A stretch of DNA of 64,000 nt from Aotearoamyces nothofagi (taxonomy: Eukaryota > Ascomycota > Leotiomycetes > Leotiales > Tympanidaceae). Of the stretch, positions 42,807 to 55,586 are shown in pieces; position 1 is the stretch's first letter, and the number at the start of each line of letters is the position of its first letter. The notes beneath the pieces are model-generated. The model was not told where the DNA came from, did not search any database, and worked only from the letters and a program-made list of their open reading frames with translations. The position numbers and the translations under genes are program-made. The stretch covers positions 1,116,001 through 1,180,000 of the forward strand of contig JADDTR010000003.1 of NCBI GenBank assembly GCA_015345905.1, given 5' to 3'.

Positions 42807-44021
42807 TGCGCCAGGCGTTTTCTCTCAGACTAGGCTGAGTAGGTCAGGGAGGTGTATAGTAGAGCAGAATTGCGGTTGTTCTGCCCAAAAACTGTCGGCG
42901 CTGTCAATTCCTGATTCTCGAGAGAGAAAGAGTCAGAGGCAGAAATTAATCGCGGTGGGCACGATAGGTCACAGTAGCTCCCGTAGCGTAGCGATAAGAA
43001 CTTGCCCATCTACATTAGCCCTTGCGCGCAGAGAAATTTATCGCCTTCGACGGTTGTCTCTAACTCCCAACTTAGACTAGCAGTGGTTGAAGGTACAGGA
43101 CCATGGCTTGATTCCCTTCGGTTTGTCACGGCTCAGCAAATGCACGGCTGTCGCGGAGGGATTGGGAAGGGACAGTATATATTTCAGACACAGTCCTGTA
43201 TGGGATTGCAAGGTAAACTCCTCTCCAGGCGGCTAGCATGCTCTGTACAGTACATACTGTCTACTCGTACACGCCCGCTGTGCAGTACTGGCCCCGTGGC
43301 CCAGTTCCAACGACGCCAGAAAATTCCAAATTCTTTTCTCGTTTAGGCTGTGGTCGTGCAACGCTCGCAGCTTTCGAGAGCACGAAAGGTAACGAGATCA
43401 CCTATAGCCGTATGTGGTATATCTCAACGGTGTGTTAACTGTGCAAAATTGGCTCTAGTGGTGTTGTCCGCTTGCATTGACTAAATCCGACGCAATCCTG
43501 TGCCTTTATGGTCTTATTTGTCTCGTCTTCAGGAAGAATATGACCAATTCCATGAGATAGCGGCTCTTATCGCCCGTTGGTCGCACGCACGTAGTCGTGT
43601 AAATGTTAATCTGTACACGTGATACGGGGTGTGCAACAATGATTCTGAACCGTCCGAGGGACTACTATACAAGTTTGATAACCGCATCGCCTCCGTCATG
43701 GACTAGATCCATTGCTCTGGTCCCGGTTGCCACCAATACCCAACACAATGTCGCTGTGCTCGATCTTCATCAACGCCTACCTAGCTATAGATTATCATTT
43801 ATCTGAGTAGTCAAGTGCTTCAAGATGTCCAGTAAGCTCTTTCTTAGCATCTACCCTAAGTACATAGTCCATGCCCTCTCTAACCTTGCCGCTGAATTTC
43901 GTTCATTGGAACCAACGTCGACCTGATGTCCTAGAAGCTCTCGAAAATACGAGATAGAACCATATCAAGCCATTGCTCATTTAAAGAAGGTATGCTTCAC
44001 TTGCGTACTGGTCTATCTTGA
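42807..44021. other. Intergenic; CPSase promoter and 3' flank of the coiled-coil gene
   Basis: No gene supported in 1.2 kb; open frames are short or antisense to the CPSase first exon. GAGTCA at 42930-42935 (TGACTC on the other strand) is a possible CPC1/Gcn4 half-match 124 bp upstream of the CPSase ATG. GTACAGTAC-type palindromes occur near 43240. Confidence 0.45.
42930..42935 (-). promoter_or_regulatory. Possible CPC1/Gcn4-type site
   Basis: TGACTC on the coding strand, one base short of the TGACTCA consensus, 124 bp before the ATG of an arginine-synthesis gene. Cross-pathway control is known for this pathway; this single site is only suggestive. Confidence 0.3.
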
Positions 44022-45605
44022 TCAATCTGCGTCCTCTCCGTTTATCATCCCCAGCTCACCATCGAGTAAGCTCCATATATCACTAGAAGCTGGCGATGGT
44101 TTGCCTTCTCGAAGGCCACCTTTGGCGTGTGGTCGCCGTGATGTTGTATTCGAGACCCATATGTCCTCATCAGTATCTCCAATCTCAGGTTCCAGGGTAC
44201 CGCCTTTCTGGCCCAGCAATTCTTCGAGGACCATAAGTATCTGATGGGCCTCCTCGATAGCTAATTTGCCTTCATCGATGTTTTGAGAGACGTTTTCTAT
44301 TGTTGTTATGGTTGCTGTTTCTGCTGCCGCAGTCCATATACGTGCTCTATGGGATGCACTGGGTATTTCCTTTTCTGTCATCTCTTCTGCAAATGTAGCC
44401 ATCTGCTTATGTGACAGGCGGGAATTCTGCGAAGACTGCAGTGAAAATGCCGGCAGCAGATGACTTTCATCCGCAAGTCGATCGAATACATGGAGAGTAT
44501 CTTTGTGATGTTTAGCCAGAGTGACTGTCAGATGAGATCTCTGCTGGATCAAAGACTTCTGCTCATTTGATATGGCAACCAAATCATTCAGGTATGGAGA
44601 AATGATCCGCGTTATCAGAGTTCCATCATTTCTCTGAATATCCATCTGGGTCTCAATTTTCTGGCTAGTCCTTAGAGAAACACCCGGTGCTAAAGGATCA
44701 ATGTTGGCGAGTAGGAACAATTTCCTTGCCTCAAGGTACTGTACGTAGCGCCTTTGAACATCAATAAGCTGGTGGTCGATTGATTTCCCTGAACTAGGAG
44801 CAAGTTGCAAAGATTCATCGATGTCGGCCTGCGATGTAGGCTCTCCAGTCTTGCCCAATTCTTCTTCAACCCACGCAATGAGTTCATTACGCGTTCGACC
44901 TAATGCTTGCAGTGTATTATCATCGGGTAGACCTCGCCTTGAGATTGTTGATTGGTGGGGTTGGACGGCTTTGACTTGCGAAAGGAGTTGCTTTTCTCGT
45001 TTAAGCTGGGCTTTAGCTCGCAGAACAGCTTTCTCAAGATCAGCGACTAGATTTTTAAGATTAATCTTGACTTTTTCTTGATCACTGGGTCCCGGTGTGG
45101 CAAGGACGCTTGCAGGCAGACGAGGAAGAGCGGTAGCAGCAGCTGACGCCTGGTCAAGATACGATGTTGCGGTGCAAGATTTCTGAGCGAGATTTTCAAT
45201 GTAATCCTGGAGAATGCGTAGCCTTTCATGCCGTTGACGCTGTTTAATCAGAGTAATAAAGCCGCCTAGTTGGTCAGAGTCATGAGAGTCATGATCGTTT
45301 CTTCTCAGAGTTTGATTGCTAAGCCTCTCGAATTCTCGGCGAGCCTTGATGTTTGCTCGCAGGCTTCTGAGATATTCCTTCCGTATGCCACGGGTGCTTC
45401 CAGGCGCCGATTTAACATTACATGAATCATTGACCAGAGATATAGGGACTGTAATGGGATCGCCAATTTTGTGCTCCAGTTGAGCGTCAAGATAGGTTGC
45501 AAGAAGTCGCCTAATATGAGATGTATCTTGCCTGGAATATATGTATGGTGCTAGTAAGCTTTGAACTTCTGCAACAGCTGGTTCTTTACTCCTCGGACCA
45601 CCCAT
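44022..45605 (-). CDS. Uncharacterised coiled-coil protein (527 aa)
   Basis: Single exon from the ATG at 45605 (MGGPRSKEPAVAEVQSLLAP). The frame is open further upstream without ATG. The protein is largely helical with several coiled-coil stretches: about 100-150 (basic), 190-240 (NLVADLEKAVLRAKAQLKREKQLL), 290-330, 360-400. A serine- and glycine-containing acidic tail ends it. There is no catalytic motif or membrane segment. The layout is that of a structural, possibly spindle or centrosome-type component, but I cannot identify a family. It is divergent from BRR2 across a 378-bp promoter. Confidence 0.75.
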   Translation of the reverse strand: MGGPRSKEPAVAEVQSLLAPYIYSRQDTSHIRRLLATYLDAQLEHKIGDPITVPISLVNDSCNVKSAPGSTRGIRKEYLRSLRANIKARREFERLSNQTLRRNDHDSHDSDQLGGFITLIKQRQRHERLRILQDYIENLAQKSCTATSYLDQASAAATALPRLPASVLATPGPSDQEKVKINLKNLVADLEKAVLRAKAQLKREKQLLSQVKAVQPHQSTISRRGLPDDNTLQALGRTRNELIAWVEEELGKTGEPTSQADIDESLQLAPSSGKSIDHQLIDVQRRYVQYLEARKLFLLANIDPLAPGVSLRTSQKIETQMDIQRNDGTLITRIISPYLNDLVAISNEQKSLIQQRSHLTVTLAKHHKDTLHVFDRLADESHLLPAFSLQSSQNSRLSHKQMATFAEEMTEKEIPSASHRARIWTAAAETATITTIENVSQNIDEGKLAIEEAHQILMVLEELLGQKGGTLEPEIGDTDEDIWVSNTTSRRPHAKGGLREGKPSPASSDIWSLLDGELGMINGEDAD

Positions 45606-45983
45606 ACCTAGTCCAAGCGAAATCTGCTTATGAGCCACCGTTGTTGTTATATTGAATATCAAGACGCGTCCAGTTGACGCGGTTGCGGCTCAAGTGCACG
45701 CCGCAGCCTACCTAGTTTGCTATATTAAGCTAGTCAACTCCAGCGGCGCTAAATCTTTATATTTTGTAGATACCTTGGGACGACGGCGAAGATGCTTTAT
45801 TTCTTCCCACAAACACTCATCTACAGTAACGTCGACAGGTTGACAGATTAATTTGGCGCCTGTTCGATGGACTGTCAAACAAATTCTTGATTTTGATTTT
45901 CCTTCTTCTCAGTCAGCGACGAAACCCCTCCGCGAGGCCCCAACTATCACCTCGCAACTCACTTGAAACCAATAATCGCCACC
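45606..45983. other. Divergent promoter of the coiled-coil gene and BRR2
   Basis: No gene, repeat or known motif recognised. Confidence 0.45.
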
Positions 45984-48900
45984 ATGGCGGACCAACAACG
46001 AGATGTTTCGCAATACAAGTATTCGGCGATGTCCAATCTGGTCCTCCAGGCAGACAGAAGATTTGTAACGCGCCGAAATGACGAGGTCACCGGAGATCCA
46101 GAATCACTTGCTGGACGTCTCAGCATCCGAGATATGGGCTCACGAAACGCTCGAGAGGATGCGCCAAAACAGAAAAAGAAAGCATCAGGCCTTCCGGACG
46201 TCGAACGAGGCGGCTTTAGGGAAGGTGAAGACGTGTTGGAAAGAGAGCAGCGCAAACGAAAGCGAGGAGAGCCCGCACAACTTCGAGGCACGGGTATCCT
46301 GTCAGCAGCAGATGCACTCGTTGAAGGAATACGGTATAGGCCAAGGACGCCTGCAACCAGAGCTACATATGACTTAATCATCACAACTGTCGCAAATAAC
46401 CTCGGAGATGTCTCACATGAAGTTGTTCGGAGTGCTGCAGACGCTGTCTTGGAATATCTGAAGGATGATGATATGAAAGATTTCGACAAGAAAAAAGAAA
46501 TTGACGACTTGCTAGGAGCTAGCATGAATCCGAAGCAGTTTAACGAACTTGTGAATTTGGGCAAAAAGATTACAGATTACGATGCGCAAGACGAAGATGA
46601 AGTCATGGGAGATGGTGAAAACGGCGCAGAAGATGGAGCTGAGATCGATGACCGACAAGGTGTTGCTGTCGTCTTTGATGACAACTCGGAAGATGAAGAA
46701 GGACAAATGGTCAACGAAGTCCGTGATGAATCATCTGAAGATGAAGCGGACGATCAAGAAGACCGACCCGATGCAGAAGATAGGGCCACAGCTGGTGGTG
46801 CTGGTGAAGATCGTGATGAGGAAGAGCTGGATTTGGTTGAGGGAGAGGCAATAATTCTAGATTCTGGTGCTGGCAATAGTACCACAAAGGCGGCAGCAAA
46901 GGATGACACTTTTATTCCAGCTCGGGAAATTGATGCATACTGGCTACAAAGGCAGATTGGTCTCATTTATTCAGATGCCCACGTTCAACAAGTCAAAACT
47001 CAACAAGCACTGCACATCCTTTCAGGAGTCTCGGACGAGGGGGAAGATGGAGAGGAGAAGCCCCTGCGCGAGATTGAAAACGATTTAATGGAGCTCTTCG
47101 ATTATGAGCATCATGAACTGGTGCAAAGGCTCATTTCTAATCGAGACAAGGTGGTGTGGCTCACACGCCTTACTCGTGCTGAAGATGCGGAGGCTCGAGG
47201 AGTCGTAGAGCGTGAAATTACGGCGGAAGGACTTAGATGGATACTGGATGAGCTGAATGGACGTAGACCATCTGCAGATGGTGCCAAGAAGCTGAAGATG
47301 GAGATTAAGATGGACATCGATGGCCACGCGGAATTGAATGACGCAACGAAAGAGGGCCAGGGTCGTGACGGTGGTCTTGTTGGTGGCCTGCAACCGCGAA
47401 AGCTCATAAATCTCGAGAATCTTATCTTCGATCAAGGGAACCATCTTATGACTAATCCTAAGGTCAAGCTTCCGGAAGGGTCTACTAAAAAAACGTTCAA
47501 GGGGTATGAAGAAATTCACGTGCCCGCGCCGAAGAAACGCAACGAGCCAACTGATCGAGACATACCCGTTTCAGAAATGCCGGAATGGGCGCGTGTGCCT
47601 TTCGCTTCCGCCGCCAAACTCAATAAGATTCAATCCAAATGCTTCCCCCAGGCATTCGGCGACGATGGCAACATGTTGATTTGTGCTCCAACGGGCAGTG
47701 GTAAGACCAATGTTGGCATGTTGACCATACTGAGGGAAATTGGAAAGAATCGAAACCCCGAAACTGGAGAGATCAACTTAGATGCCTTCAAAATCGTCTA
47801 CATTGCACCACTGAAAGCTCTTGTGCAAGAGCAAGTAGGAAACTTTGGGGCTAGGCTTAAGCCCTATGGAATCCAAGTCTCTGAACTCACCGGTGATCGA
47901 CAACTTACTAAGCAGCAGATTGCAGACACCCAAATCATTGTGACAACCCCGGAGAAATGGGATGTCATTACGAGAAAGGCTACTGATATGAGTTATACCA
48001 ACCTTGTCCGCTTAATTATTATTGACGAAATCCATCTTTTGCATGATGACCGTGGTCCTGTCTTAGAGAGCATAGTTAGCAGAACAATACGCAAAACGGA
48101 ACAGACTGGAGATCCAGTGCGGTTGGTAGGCCTTTCTGCGACCCTTCCAAATTACCGCGATGTCGCAAGTTTCCTCCGGGTGGATCCTTTGAAGGGAATG
48201 TTCCATTTCGACGGGTCGTTTCGGCCTTGCCCTCTTCGTCAGGAGTTCATTGGAATTACCGAGAAAAAAGCAATCAAACAGCTTAAGACGATGAATGATG
48301 TTACGTACACAAAAGTACTGGAACATGTTGGCACTAATCGCAATCAGATGATTATCTTCGTCCATTCCAGGAAAGAGACGGCCAAGACTGCGAGATATGT
48401 CAGAGACAAAGCTCTTGAGATGGAGACTATTGGACAAATTTTGCGTAGTGATGCTGGTAGTCGTGAAGCTCTCACTACTGAAGCAGAGTCTGTCAATGAC
48501 CGAGATCTCAAAGATCTGCTTCCATATGGATTCGGAATCCATCATGCTGGCATGACCCGTCCAGATCGAACCTCAGTGGAGGACCTCTTCAATGACGGTC
48601 TCATTCAAGTCCTGGTCTGCACAGCAACCTTAGCATGGGGTGTGAATTTGCCAGCACACACTGTCATCATCAAAGGGACTCAAGTCTACTCGCCAGAGAA
48701 AGGTAGCTGGGTCGAACTTAGTCCTCAAGACGTATTGCAGATGCTTGGACGTGCTGGCCGGCCGCAATATGACACCTATGGAGAAGGTATCATCATTACT
48801 ACTCAAACTGAAATGCAGTATTACCTCTCTCTTCTTAACCAGCAACTGCCTATTGAGAGTCAGTTTGTTAGTCGACTCGCCGACAACCTAAATGCCGAGG

Positions 48901-51900
48901 TAGTTCTTGGCAATGTCCGTAGCAGAGATGAGGGTGTTGAATGGCTTGGTTACACATACCTTTTTGTTCGAATGCTGCGCTCCCCTGGCCTCTATAGTGT
49001 CGGAGCGGATTATGAGGAAGATAATGCCTTGGAGCAGAAGCGAGTTGATCTGATCCACTCTGCCGCTGTAGTGCTAGAGAAGTCGAGTTTGGTCAAGTAC
49101 GACAAGAAAACTGGCAAACTGCAATCCACAGAATTAGGACGCATAGCCTCGCATTATTACATTACACACAGCTCCATGCTTACGTATAATCACCATATAC
49201 AACCTTCAATAACACCGATAGAACTATTTAGAGTCTTTGCTCTAAGTGACGAGTTTAAATACATACCGGTCAGGCAAGATGAAAAACTCGAACTGGCAAA
49301 GCTGCTTGGAAGAGTCCCAATACCAGTGAAGGAGAGTATTGAAGAGCCCCATGCGAAAATCAACGTTCTGTTACAGGCCTACATATCGCGACTCAAACTT
49401 GAGGGCCTAGCTCTGATGGCAGACCTAGTATATGTGACGCAATCAGCCGGCCGTATCCTTCGTGCTATATTTGAAATTACGCTCAAGAAAGGCTGGGCAT
49501 CAGTGGCCAAGACTGCATTGGAACTGTGCAAAATGGCTGAGAAGAGAATGTGGCCCACAATGACCCCTTTGAGGCAGTTTCCTGGATGTCCACGAGATAT
49601 TATCCAGAAAGCCGAGAGAATCGATGTTCCGTGGGCTAACTATTTCGATTTGGACCCTCCTCGTATGGGGGAGCTGCTTGGTCTACCAAGGGCTGGCCGA
49701 ACTGTGTGCAACCTCGTTTCCAAGTTTCCTAGAGTCGAGGTCCAGGCGCAAGTGCAGCCCATGACACGATCGATGTTGAGAGTAGAGTTGACAATTACAC
49801 CTAATTTCGAATGGGATGATGAGGTCCATGGTTTGGCCGAGAGCTTCTGGATCATTGCTGAGGATTGTGACGGTGAGGAAATCCTCTTTCACGACCAGTT
49901 TATTTTGCGGAAGGACTATGCCCAAGCAGAGATGAATGAGCACTTGGTTGAATTCACCGTGCCTATCACCGAGCCCATGCCACCGAACTATTTTGTCACG
50001 GTCGTCTCGGATAGGTGGATGCACTCTGAGACGAAGCTGGCGGTATCGTTCCAAAAGCTGATCTTACCTGAGAAGTTTCCTCCACACACCCCTCTTCTAG
50101 ATCTCCAGCCTTTACCTGTATCTGCTCTCAAAGTCACAGATTACGTAGCACTCTACCCCAAGTGGCAGCGCTTCAATAAGATTCAGACACAGACATTCAA
50201 TTCCTTATATACAAGCGATGAAAACGTCTTCATTGGAGCTCCTACTGGTAGTGGTAAGACGATTTGTGCCGAATTTGCCTTGCTGCATCATTGGTCAAAA
50301 CCTGATGCTGGACGTGCCGTGTACGTTGCACCTTTCCAAGAACTGGTCGATCTCAGGCTTCAAGATTGGAAGCCGCGTCTTGGTGGCCTTCGAGGAGGTA
50401 AGGAGATTGTCAAACTAACTGGAGACACGACCGCGGATCTCAAGTTACTCGACCGGGGTGATCTTATCCTGGCAACGCCAAATCAGTGGGACGTACTCTC
50501 CCGCCAGTGGCAGCGACGAAAGAACATCCAGAACATCCAACTCTTCATCGCCGATGAGCTACACATGCTTGGTGGGCAGTCTGGATTTGTTTATGAAATT
50601 ATTGTCTCACGAATGCATTATATCCGCTCTCAAACACAGCTCCCTTTGCGCATTGTCGGACTAAGTGTGCCACTCTCCAATGCCAGGGATATTGGAGAAT
50701 GGATTGATGCAAAAAAGCATACAATCTATAACTTTAGTCCACACGTGCGACAAGTTCCCCTCGAACTGCATATCCAGTCTTTCACGATACCACACAACCC
50801 ATCGCTAATGCTTGCGATGGCGAAGCCGACATATATATCCATATTGCAAATGTCTCCTGATAAGCCGGCCATTGTATTCGTTCCCAACAGGAAGCAAGCT
50901 CGTGCCACAACCCGTGATCTGTTGTCTGCTTGTGTGGCGAATGACGATGAAGACCGCTTCCTCCATACAGATGCCGAACAATTACAACCTTTGCTTGAAA
51001 GAATACATGAAGAGGCTCTCGCAGAATCTCTCTCTCACGGTGTTGGATATTACCATGAGGCTTTGAGTACAAGCGATAAACGAATTGTGAAGCACCTTTA
51101 TGACAACGGTGCCATCCAAGTCTTGGTTGCATCAAGGGATGTCTGCTGGGAGCTTGATTGTACAGCTCATCTCGTTATTGTCATGGGTACACAGTTCTTC
51201 GAAGGACGAGAACACCGTTATGTCGATTATCCTCTCAGCGAAGTGCTCCAGATGTTCGGCAAAGCGACTCGACCAACGGAGGACAATATTAGCAAGGGTG
51301 TGCTCATGTTGCCTGCGGTGAAGAGAGAGTACTACAAGAAGTTTTTGAACGAGGCACTGCCGATCGAAAGTCACCTTCAAGTCTATCTGCATGATGCTTT
51401 CGTCTCCGAGATCAGTACTAAGATGATCGAATCAGCTGATGATGCTATCAACTGGACTACGTTCACGTATTTCTATCGGAGATTACTAGCAAACCCCAGC
51501 TACTATAGCCTTACGGACACCTCTCATGAAGGACTCAGTGCACACTTATCCGAGCTCGTAGAGACCACCTTGAAAGATCTTGCAGAGTCTAAAATTATTG
51601 ACCTTGACGAAGAGGACGACTCTGTGACTGCATTAAATGCAGCCATGATCGCGGCATACTACAATATCTCGTATATAACCATGCAGACATTCCTGTTATC
51701 ATTGAGTGGCCGAACGAAACTTAAAGGCATACTTGAAATCGTTACATCAGCAACCGAGTTCGAGTCAATCCAGATCCGACGACATGAAGACAGCTTGCTT
51801 CGTCGTATCTATGATCGAGTTCCAGTCAAGATGGCAGAAGCAAGCTATGATTCTCCACACTTTAAAGCGTTTGTACTTTTACAGGCCCACTTTTCACGAA

Positions 51901-52708
51901 TGCAGCTCCCTATCGACTTAGCTAAGGACCAAGAAATCATACTGACCAAGGTCTTGGGACTTCTAAGCGCCACTGTTGATGTATTGTCATCCGACGGGCA
52001 TATTAACGCCATGAATGCGATGGAGATGTCCCAGATGGTCGTGCAGGCAATGTGGGATCGAGACAGTCCCCTTAAACAGATTCCTCATTTTACTCCAGAG
52101 GTCATTAAAGCTGCTAACGCTTCAGGGTATGTTTCTTCCATGATTTGGATTTCATTATGCTAACAAATGTGTATAGTGTCAAAGATATTTTCGAATTTAT
52201 GGAAGCCATGGATCCTTCAGAGAATCCGAACTATGAGGTTCTTGTAAAGAATCTTGGCCTATCTCAGACCCAGCTTGCACAAGCTGCCAATTTCACAAAC
52301 TCGAAATATCCCAATATCGATCTTGAGTTCGAGCTTGAGGATCCCAACGATATAACTGCTGGGTCTCCTGCATATATCAAGGTGAAGATAGAGCGTGAAG
52401 TTGACGATGAAGATGAATCTGTGGAGGTTGATACAACTGTGCATGCACCGTTCTACCCCGTGAAGAAGATGGAGAATTGGTGGCTCGTTGTCGGGGAGGA
52501 AAGCACAAAGACTTTACTTGCTATCAAACGTATCACCATTGGGCGGAAACTCAATTTAAGGCTAGAGTATACGGTACCTACACCTGGCGAGCATCACCTC
52601 AAGCTCTTCTTGATGAGTGATAGCTATATAGGTGTTGATCAAGACCCCTCGTTTACAGTTACAGTTGCAGAAGGCATGGACGAGGATGAAGAGGAGGAAG
52701 ATGAATAG
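45984..52708 (+). CDS. BRR2: Pre-mRNA-splicing helicase BRR2 (U5 snRNP 200 kDa)
   Basis: Two exons: 45984..52126 and 52177..52708 (2,224 aa). BRR2 unwinds U4/U6 to activate the spliceosome. The ATG has an ideal context (GCCACCATGG). N-terminal block: SQYKYSAMSNLVLQADRR. Two Ski2-like cassettes follow. Cassette 1: APTGSGKTN (about 568), DEIH (about 681), SATL, AWGVNLPAHTVI, QMLGRAGRP. Cassette 2: APTGSGKTI (about 1419), DELH (about 1524), but SVPL for SATL and QMFGKATRP for the Arg-rich motif VI, consistent with the known inactive C-terminal cassette. Each cassette ends in a Sec63 domain; the final exon completes the second. An acidic segment (about 215-300) lies ahead of the helicase. One late intron. 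Confidence 0.97.
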
Positions 52709-53479
52709 GACTCCACACTAAGCCGTCGCCGGATCAATCTTGTGTATAGTAGAGTGGTTGGAACAGGAGTTTAGATCATGGCAAAAGCATTCTCTTGGTT
52801 CGTGAATTCTCCGGTACTTCGCAGGACGCCCATAATCAATCAAGGTTTGACCTCGACTGTTATGGACATCTCTTGAACGGCTTTTGTGATATGTTGAAGG
52901 CCTCCGTGGTTACGTCGATGATATTATGGGAATCGGGCCTAGATAGGGCAGGAGTCGATCTATTGTGAGTTTCGAGCACAACGCAGGACGCATCACACAT
53001 ACCTCGATATTGTGTCATCGACGATTGGCGCTGTGCTTTTTCTTCTTTTCAAAATATCACAAAACAATATGAAAGTATTTGTCACGGCTCATTCTCCAAG
53101 ATTTATTTCGCGTTGCAGATCATCTACCTATTGTCAAGCCTTTGACAAGGGCCATTGTGGTATTGTGGGACCATTGAAGCCAGCCTTCTATTATACACGT
53201 GACGTGATTGTCTGACTCTAGCGCGTTCCTATCTTAGAGTCCCATCTTAAGTATTTCAAAGTTCGCCAACGCGGAGCTCATCATTGACTTACACTCAACT
53301 GCACCAGTTCTTCATCCCTTTCTCTAGCACTTCATCTCCCAATATCTACACATCAACGCGATTCACGCTCTTGTCAGTTATCTAAGATTACAAACCCTCG
53401 TTTTTACGCACGGAACGGCCTGCGCCTTCCATTCCGTTCGACTCGACCTCCACCGCAGGACATTTTATAATCCGCAGCA
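52709..53479. other. Intergenic between tandem genes
   Basis: BRR2 3' flank and promoter of the PWWP gene. Pyrimidine-rich leader from about 53300. No gene or RNA recognised. Confidence 0.5.
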
Positions 53480-55586
53480 ATGCCTGACGGAACAAGTGCT
53501 CAGCCTACAGCTGTGTCGCCTACTCCAGACCCATCAGAGCCGCGTCCCGTTGATACTGCGACAGATATCAAGTCTGACGCGGATGTCGCGGTCAGTGTCG
53601 CGAGCAACGGTGTAGACACCACAATCACGACCGAGGCAATGGCACCAGCAATTGACAACACAGGTTTGTATAATTCCGATCTCTTTTTGGTATCCCCGTT
53701 GTTGGAATCTGTTTTCTAACTTTTCACCTTCTCAGATGCCGGCAATAGCGAACCTTTCAAAGCCGAAGAAGATGCAACCGAAACCAAACCTACAGCTGAG
53801 TCTGAGATTGACGCTGAGATTGACGCAAAGCCAGAAGCTGATGATGCTGAGGCCGAGGCTCCAGCAGTTGAGGGCGATTCTACAGCTGATACAAAATCTG
53901 CGAAAGCGCGACGGAAGTCCTCCAGCGCGCCAGAACAGAAGGGCAAGAAGCTCAATAGGAAAGCATCGAAGGCTAAAATCACTCACACTGATGCCAAGCC
54001 TGGCGACCACTTCTATATAAAATTGAAGGGTTATCCGCTTTGGCCTGGAGTTATTTGCGATGAGGCTATGCTACCGCAAACTCTCCTTAAAGGACGTCCC
54101 GTTACTGCGGCTAGACCTGATGGAACCTATCGCGAGGAGTATCAAGATGGTGGAAAGAAAGTTAATGATCGCACATTCCCAGTGATGTATCTTTTCACAA
54201 ATGAGTTGTGAGTGGCCAATCGTTCCACCTTTACAGGTAGAATTCCATCACTGACAACCACGTGCTTCATAGTGGCTGGATTCCAAACTATGATCTTCAA
54301 GATCTAGACCTAGATACTGTTGGAGATTTGGATGAAAACCAAAAGATGCGCAAGGATCTTTACCAAGCCCACAAGCTAGCCGCGGAGAAACACGACTTGG
54401 CTTATTATAAGCAGGTCTTGCAAGACTTCCAGGAACAACGCCAAGCTGAAATTGATGCCAAAGCTGCAGCTAAGGCGGCGAAGAATGCTAGCAAGGGCAA
54501 GAGGAAGAGCAAGGCTGCAACTGATGCCGAAGACGATAACGAAGATGTAGAGATGACAGATGCTCCGGCCGATATAGCTGTTGAGGAGGAGAAGCCAAAG
54601 TCATCAAAAAAGCGAAAGGCCGCCCCAGATGCAGACGATGCCACAGCCGTAAGTCCTATTGTACTAAAACCAACACTTTCTTTTCTGACTTTAGATCGTA
54701 GACACCCCAGCGTGCGGATTCCGTAAAGAAGCTTAAGATCAAGGTGAACACGTCATCTACTCCCAAGGCAAATGGCAATTCAACCCCGAAGTCTACTACC
54801 AAGAAGGATGCGGTTACGAAGCCTACTAAGTCCAAGGCAAAGAAGGCCACGAACGGAGCCATCGCCGAGTCGGTTCATGAGACTCCTAAGGAGCCTGAGC
54901 TCAGTACCGAAGAGAAGAGATTGAAGAAAGAGGTACGTTAGGTTGCTAGACCGTGTATTATGCCCAGGCCGCTAATGACCTAATAGAAGGAAATCTTGTT
55001 CTTAAGACATAAACTGCAGAAGGGTCTCCTCACCAGGGATCAGCAGCCCAAGGAAGAAGAGATGAAGCAGATGTCCGAATTCATCACTAAACTTGAGGGA
55101 TATGCAGACTTAGAAGTCAGCATTATCAGGGCTACTAAGATCAACAAGGTGCTGAAGGCAATCCTGAAATTGGAAGAGATCCCCAAAGAGGCTGAGTTCA
55201 AGTTTAAAGATCGTTCTCATAGTCTCCTTGGCAAGTGGAACAAGATCTTGGAGAGCGAGACACCAGCTGCCTCGGTTTCTGCCCCTGCCACCACTAACGG
55301 AACTGCGGCCGAAGTCACAAATGGGGTGTCCGCTCCTACTAAAGACAAAGAAGCGAAGGCGGTAGGCACGGACGGGAAGACAGAGGAGACTGCTGACGCA
55401 GAAACCACCGCGCAAGATACTATTGAGAAAGATGAAGCGCCAAGGGCAGAAGCAATTGCTGAGGAAGCTGTCAAGGTATGCAAATATCCACACCACAGCA
55501 TTTGAATCATCACTATAGGGCACTATACTTACAAGAACCCAAAGCCTTCTACTAGGGAATCTGTGCCTGTTGAGGCTACTTCATAA
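53480..55586 (+). CDS. PWWP-domain chromatin protein with LEDGF/TFIIS-N-like C-terminal domain
   Basis: Six exons: 53480..53663, 53736..54207, 54273..54648, 54702..54932, 54987..55475, 55536..55586 (600 aa). Residues about 150-240 form a PWWP domain: KPGDHFYIKLKGYPLWPGVICDE (PLWP in place of PWWP), FPVMYLFTNEFGWIPNYDL. PWWP modules bind H3K36-methylated nucleosomes. Basic low-complexity linkers follow. Residues about 430-510 (KEILFLRHKLQKGLL ... KINKVLKAILKLEEIP ... LLGKWNKIL) resemble the TFIIS-N/LEDGF integrase-binding fold that docks transcription-elongation partners. Fungal PWWP proteins such as Pdp3 join NuA3-type acetyltransferases. The fourth-exon acceptor (54702 or 54711) and the last small exon are less certain. 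Confidence 0.85.

Noticed and set aside
42499-43080. 193-codon open frame on the plus strand
   Set aside because: It lies antisense to the CPSase first exon and promoter; composition mirrors the opposite strand and no domain is seen.
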